64,000 nt of DNA. Origin: Zanthoxylum bungeanum. Taxonomy: Eukaryota; Streptophyta; Magnoliopsida; Sapindales; Rutaceae. Positions 58,078-64,000 of the stretch are shown here, one piece after another. Location of the stretch: contig SKCR01038155.1 in assembly GCA_019454045.1 (NCBI GenBank), positions 186,001 to 250,000 on the forward strand, written 5' to 3'. The notes below the pieces were generated by a model, which was not told the DNA's origin, ran no database searches, and saw only the letters and a list, made by a program, of their open reading frames with translations. Made by a program: the position numbers and the translations under genes. Numbering within the stretch: position 1 is the first letter of the stretch; every line of letters begins with the position of its first letter.

Positions 58078-60023
58078 TGTTGGTTTCTATTGATGTCCCA
58101 AGATCATTTTAAGCCATGAAATAGAATGAATATAACAAGAAGTATGGCGGAATCATACTTACAAAGATCGACTTTGGATGTGATGCTCAACAAAAATTTT
58201 CCTTCTAAGATGCTCCAAGATTCGGCCAAGAGAAGCTTTGTTGAAGATGATGAAGATTCGGCCAAGGGAAAGAAGTTCCAAGCTCCAAGCTTTTCAAGAT
58301 CCAAGCTCTTGTGTTTGTTTCCCTAACACATTTGTTTGATTCTTGATGTGCTAGCAAAAGATGAAAGAAAATCAAATCTTCGTTCACCTATGGAGACTCA
58401 CGGTTTTGCTTGAGAGAGAGAGAGAGTTTTTGTTTCTTTGTTTTCTAAAAACAATAATAACGAATTAAAAAACAATTACCAAAGTTGGTATATGTTTTAC
58501 AAAAGTCAAAAAGCCAAAATTTTGGCTCCAAAAACTCATTAAATGCCCACAACTACTCACATCATGAATAGTGACAGCATGTAACTCACAAAAAGTGACT
58601 TTTGACATCTATCACCTTTATATGACAAGTTATGTGACTCGCGATGTGACTTATGGGCCCCACTCATTTCGAAATGAAAGTGGGCCCGCAAACACTTCCG
58701 GGCTCGGTTTCGCTAATTCCGAATTAACGAATTTCCGTCGCGACATAATTAAATAATTATGCCAAGCGAAATTACTATTCACGTTGCTAACGAATTAATT
58801 CTAAATTAACTCGTTTGCCCGAATTAAAATCTAATTTTAATTCCGCGTCGAAATCCAATTTCGTTTAATATATCGAATATATTATTTTATCGATTAATTC
58901 CAAATTAATCTTTCTCTCTCTTCAAATAGTACTTTATCCAATATAAAGTTTCTCCGCAGTTAATACCAGATTAATAAAGTTCGAATCAAACGTCATCGGT
59001 GAATCTTCGGGAAGCGACCTAAGAGATCTCCGGATATATTGGCAGTAAATATGGTTGTCGGACTATCCGAACATGTACGTACCTCGTACTACGTTTTTAC
59101 CGATTTACGAGATAAGGTTGGCTTCTAGCAAAGCACCATGCCTACCCAATTCTCCAGAAATATTCTTACTGGAATATACGATCTTTATCAGGCGTAGTAT
59201 ACCATAGTATTGTGTTTTGCGATCCAGTATCGGATGTCACGTGCAAGGCCTGAGACTGGAATAGTATTGCCCCGTACGAAGCATATATCAGATATCTAGC
59301 AACTAGTCTATTTGAATCGGATAATCATGACTTTGTCATATTATCCCGATGGTTGCAACACAATAGAGAACCAGTTCTAAATCCCTGCATGATCATCATC
59401 TCCATATGTCTGAAGTGATACTTCCGTCTTGACATCACATCCAATACACTACGATTCCCAATAAACCCAGCAGAGGCGTACACAGAACCTGTTAAAGCCC
59501 TGGATGACCAAAACCAAAGTTTACGATTGTCACAAGTACTAGCGATGCAAGTCTCAGGTTAAGATCAAATACACCTACCTTGAAGCAGACTCCCATAGAC
59601 ACATATACATACTACCAATGGGATTCCGTGGGGTCTATCCAGAGCGAAGTTGTTTTCCGTACCATCGGTAAAACACAACCTCCCATCGCACTTGTATAAG
59701 TATCCTATACTTAAACATATGAGAACTATGTCGTTATGCCCTCACAACGCGCACAAGTGCAATACTAGTCTATTCCGCATTATCGATGTCCAATCTCGAT
59801 AATACTAAGACTAGGGATATTTAATGATTAAACCTTTATGGCTTGATACTATCTCATATCATCTCAATCCGGAACTAATCATAAGGACTTTTACCATTTT
59901 TATAGATCAAAGTAAATGAATCACAAACCGGTAAAAGCCAATTTCATTATAACATAGTTAATTTTGTACAAAAACACAATATCTTTTAAAAACAGTGACG
60001 CAATGGGTCATAACTGTCCAACA
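58078..60023 (-). repeat. 3' LTR of copia element 2
   Basis: It has TGTTGG/CCAACA ends and is 1,946 bases long. The element-proximal half (59000-60023) closely matches 40290-41306, while the outer half is clearly diverged from the copia 1 LTR, so the two belong to sister subfamilies. Confidence 0.85.
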
Positions 60024-60037
60024 ATCTCCCACTTGGC

Positions 60038-63000
60038 CTATAGCCAGTCACTCAAGCATCTATTACCTGAACTATTTACATGTCGCTAAAACTTTTACTG
60101 AGGAATCGCTTTCATCAGCTGATTTGCCATGTTATCATCTGATGCGACCTTCTCGACCTTCACATCGCCACGATGTATGATCTCACGTATAAGATGGAAA
60201 CATCGAAGAACATGCTTGGACTATTGATGAGATCGCGATTCCTTAGCCTGCGCTATAGCCCCGTTATTGTCACAATACAATGGAAGAAGCTCAGCTGGTA
60301 ACGGAACTACTCCTAATCCAATTAGGAATTTTCGGATCCAAACTGCTTCCTTTGCTGCTTCAGCTGCAGCAATGTACTCCGCTTCTGTTGTTGAATCGGT
60401 AACAGTCTTTTGCTTGGAAGATTTCCAGCTCACTGCTCCGTTATTCAAACAAAATATGTAGCCGAATTGCAACTTACAGTCGTCTTTGTCGGTTTGGAAA
60501 CTTGCATCGGTGTACCCAGTTACCTCAAGTTCTCCATCTCCATAGATTAAGAAAGTATCCTTAGTTCGTCTAAGATACTTTAGGATATTCTTAACCGCCA
60601 TCCAGTGACCTTCACCTGGATCGGCCTGATAGCGACTACACATGCTCAAAACATAGGAGACATCAGATCGAGTACATATCATGGCACACATGATCGATCC
60701 AACTGCCGAGGTGAATGGTATCCGACTCATGTTGTCTCTCTCATCTTGAGTTTTAGGACACATGTCCTTAGATAGATAGACGTCATGTGACACTGGCAAC
60801 AGTCATCTCTTGGACTGAACCATGTTGAATCTCTTCAACACTCTGTCAATGTACGTACTCTGGGAGAGTCCAAGCAGATTTCTTGATCTATCCCGGTAGA
60901 TCTTTATTCCCAGTATAAAGGCTGCTTCTCCCAGATCTTTCATGGAGAATTTCAATGAAAGCCAAGCTTTCACCGACATTAGTGTGGGAATGTCATTGCC
61001 TATAAGCAATACATCGTCAACATAAAGGATAATAAAATTCAGTGCTCTCCCACTAACCTTCTTGTATACATAAGGATCATCTTCGTTTTGGATGAAATCA
61101 TATTCTTTTATGATCTCATCAAAACGTTGGTTCCATGACCGCGATGCTTGCTTCAGTCCATAAATGGACCGATTTAACTTACAAACCTTGTTTGCAAGTC
61201 TAGGCACGATAAAACTGTCAGGCTGTTGCATATAAACATCCTCCAAAAGGTTTCCATTAAGGAAAGCAGTTTTAACGTCCATCTGCCATATCTCGTAATC
61301 GAAATATGCAGCAATTGCAAGCATTATCCGAATAGATTTAATTATGGCAACGTGTGAGAAAGTTTCATCCTAATCGACACCATGTCGTTGACGATACCCC
61401 TTAGCTACAATCCTAGCTTTGTACATTTATACGTTGCCATCCATGTCAGTCTTATTCTTGAAGACCCATTTGCAACCAATAGGCTTTACGCCTTTTGGTA
61501 CATCAACCAGTGTCCAACTTGGTTGGTGTATATGGAATCCATTTCGGATTTCATGGCTTCTTGCCATGAAGTGGAATCGATATCTTGTATCGCTTCCTCA
61601 TACGTAGCCTGTTCGTTATCCTCAATGAGATTATATCTACATGTGGTGAGATCAGAAACCCATACCTCTCAGGTTGTTTCCTGACTCTCTCCGACCTGCG
61701 CGGTCATTGTGTAATAGAAGATTGTGGTACAATCTCATCCCTGATGAATTGTTCTTGTTCCGTTGAGGATTCTATGCCAGAAATAGTATCACTCTGATTT
61801 TCATCGAGTTCTACTTTCCTCTCACTAACCGCTGCATTTAGGAATTCCTTCTCAAGGAAAACTGCATGTAGAGCAATAAATACTTTATTCTCTCGTACGT
61901 GATAGAAGTAATATCCTTTGGTTTCCCTAGGATATCCTATGAATAGGCATTTATCAGATTTGGGTTCAAGTTTGGTACTTTCCAAATGTTTGACGTATGC
62001 CCAGCATCCCAAAATTTTTAGGAATGAGAAACCCGGTTTCTTTCCTGTCCATATCTCATACGGAGTCTGTTATACAGAGTTTGACGAAACCTTATTCAAA
62101 ATAAGAATTACACTGTTTAATGCATATCCCCAGAAGGAAATAAGTAGCTCAGTGCGACTCATCAAGACCTAACCATGTCTAACAAAGTACGGTTTCTCCG
62201 TTCGGACACACCATTTAATTGCGGTGTTCCAGGAGGAGTCCAATGTGAAAGAATACCATAATCTTTCAGGTAATCTAGAAACTCATTGCTCAAGTATTCG
62301 CTACCACGGTCTGACCGTAATATCTTTATACTCTTGCCTGTCTGTTTTTCAACTTCGTGTCGAAACTCTTTGAATTTCTAAAAGTTTCTGACTTGTGTCT
62401 CATGAGATACACATAACCATAATGCGATGCATCATCCATAAAGGTTACAAAGTATTCATATCCACCTCTAGCCTGGCTAGACATGGGCCCACAAACGTCA
62501 CTATGAACGAGGGCTCACAGTTCGGTGGCGCGTTCATCATTACCGCTAAAAGGTTATTTAGGCATTTTACCTAATAAGCAAGATTCGCAGACGTCATATG
62601 AATTTGGATCAAATCCGTCCAACTACACACTCTTCGAAAGTGTGGATATGCGAGTCTTGTTTATGTGTCCTAGACGATATGCCACATATAAGTTTCATCT
62701 TTGTTACTAATTTTGAGCCTTTTGTTTGTTATATTATATGTTGGAGATAGATTTATATTCAAAATATAAAGTCCATTATTTGCAACAGCAGTGCAAATTT
62801 CTACATCATTTTATATAAGTAACACCCAGTGTGCGAAATACAAAAGTATACCCACATTGGGTTAACATAGATACAGATATGATATTCCTAGTCAAACTAG
62901 GTACATAATAACAGTCATTTAGTTCAAGTACATGCCCCGAGGCAGTTCCAAAACAAAAGTGCCCACAGCCAAAACAGCAACAGGTGTCCCGTTTCAACAC

Positions 63001-63139
63001 GTAGATCAATCTCCCCTTAAGTCAGTCTCCTGCTAATCTGCAGATCCTGCACATCAGTACATATATGAGTACCACAACCAGAATCAAAAATCCAATTTTT
63101 AAAACTAGAAGTAGTCATGTTTATTTCAATAACAAACAT
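60038..63139 (-). pseudogene. pol: pol of copia element 2
   Basis: RNase H is nearly whole (GYTDASFQTDKDDCKLQFGY, STTEAEYIAAAEAAKEAVW, YCDNNGAIAQAKESRSHQ). RT covers 60803-61324 with QMDVKTAFLNGNLLEDVYMQ and YVDDVLLIG. The integrase C-terminal part reads AYVKHLESTKLEPKSDKCLF. Upstream integrase and protease regions (62050-63139) are broken by several frameshifts. RT and RNase H retain more intact codons than in copia element 1. Confidence 0.85.
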
Positions 63140-63992
63140 ACCTGAGGCCGGTGCCTTGCCCGCTTTTATCTCCTTCTAGAGCGCCTTGTACTCGCGGCAG
63201 TCACGCTTCTAGTGACCCCGCTTGCCGCACTGGAGGCAAACATCCTGAGATTTGTCTTTAGGCTTCCCAGAAGCCTTTGACGATTTTTCCTTGCCCTTTC
63301 TTTATTCTGCTTCTTCTTCTTCACACCTCCAGTTGCCTTGGGCCAGCCCTCGGTGTCTGAGATGTCGAAGTAAAGTGCGCCTCGCGCTTGTTGCCCTTAA
63401 GAAGCTCATTCTCATCTTCTTGAAAGTAGACAATCACTCTCCAAGAGTATCATCTGTGTTAATCAATTATAGTTTATGATGAATTGTCTCCAGGTGTCGG
63501 GGAGAGATTACAAGATCATATCTATGGTAATCTCAGCCACAAAGACTATCCCCATCTCAGCTAACTCATCTATGTCAGCAATTATCTGTGCCACATGGAA
63601 CTCAACAGACATGCTTTCTGACATACGTGAACAGAATAGCTTATTGACTAACTTATATCTTTGCGACCTTTTGTTAGATCGGTGAAGATCATGCAACCTC
63701 GCCAACATGTTATAATGATCCAAGTCCCTGTTTTGTCGACGGAAATGCTGAGTCATGGAAGCAAGCATAATAGACTGAGCAGTATCACAATCATCACTAT
63801 GAGTCTTCCAAAGCTCCAGCTCAAGTGTCTGATCAGGTGCGGGTTTAGGCCCAAGAGGTGTCTGTATGGTGGATAACAGTCTCTCGGCTCCAAGGACTAT
63901 CCTTAGATTCATTTCCCAATCGGTAAAGTTCGTGCCCTTAAAGACATTCTTTTGCCTATGATAATGTCTCAGACATTTTCCTTTCCAGTCAT
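63140..63992 (-). pseudogene. gag: gag of copia element 2
   Basis: The start MTGKENV is at 63992, with a TGA seven codons later and a frame change before MNLRIVLGAERLLSTIQTPL. The body matches copia 1 (MLASMTQHFRRQNRDLD), and the zinc-knuckle region lies near 63200-63250. It is inactive. Confidence 0.82.
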
Positions 63993-64000
63993 CTTGACTA

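Larger units (their letters stand above)
58078..64000 (-). mobile_element. Copia element 2, cut by the right window edge
   Basis: The same family as copia element 1 and in the same orientation: 3' LTR (58078-60023), polypurine tract CCAAGTGGGAGAT (60024-60036), pol and gag. Its leader and 5' LTR lie beyond the window. It was inserted just upstream of the gag start of gypsy element D. Stops differ from those in copia 1, so the two copies decayed separately. Confidence 0.88.

Overview
This window is nuclear DNA of a flowering plant, most likely a eudicot. It holds two spliced host genes separated by about 2 kb, set among many nested and decayed transposable elements. The plant assignment rests on a complete FATB-type acyl-ACP thioesterase with a plastid-targeting leader, plant-type GT-AG introns, and Ty3/gypsy (Tat-like, two RNase H domains), Ty1/copia, LINE and hAT-like elements of plant type. 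No rRNA, tRNA, CRISPR or prokaryotic feature was seen.

Layout: (1) 1-8928 holds a truncated LTR, then a decayed Tat-lineage gypsy element on the + strand with gag, protease, RT, two RNase H domains, integrase and a repeat-rich 3' noncoding region. Its 3' LTR is cut short. (2) 8929-10070 is spacer with a foldback MITE about 130 bp upstream of a TATA box. (3) 10100-18610 is FATB on the + strand, with six coding exons and a 5'UTR intron. Its 4.4-kb second intron carries a LINE, a hAT-like element nested in the LINE, and an LTR-like block. Its fifth intron has a T-rich minisatellite and another hAT-like terminus. (4) 20802-24540 is a three-exon gene on the - strand for a small lysine-rich and acidic protein. 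It has a probable frameshift in exon 1 and a complete hAT-like element in intron 1. (5) 27126-39040 holds remnants of a second gypsy family with ~2.03-kb LTRs, all in - orientation except one inverted solo LTR nested in another LTR. (6) 39382-48935 is a decayed copia element on the - strand with ~1.9-kb LTRs. Its right LTR is broken and joined to an intronless LOG-like coding fragment (48916-49344). (7) 49345-52709 holds an (AT)n array in a duplicated segment, then the 3' end and LTR of another gypsy element. (8) 52710-58077 is a third copy of the ~2-kb-LTR gypsy family that keeps gag but has lost most of pol. (9) 58078-64000 is a second copia copy of the same family, running off the right edge.

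FATB should release palmitate and other saturated fatty acids from acyl carrier protein in plastids, and its reading frame looks intact. The - strand gene has no recognised function. All retroelement reading frames carry stops or frameshifts. The observations most worth checking are the LTR/LOG fusion ORF, the two complete ~760-bp hAT-like elements in introns of neighbouring genes, and the unrelated tandem arrays that fill the same 3' noncoding position in different gypsy copies.
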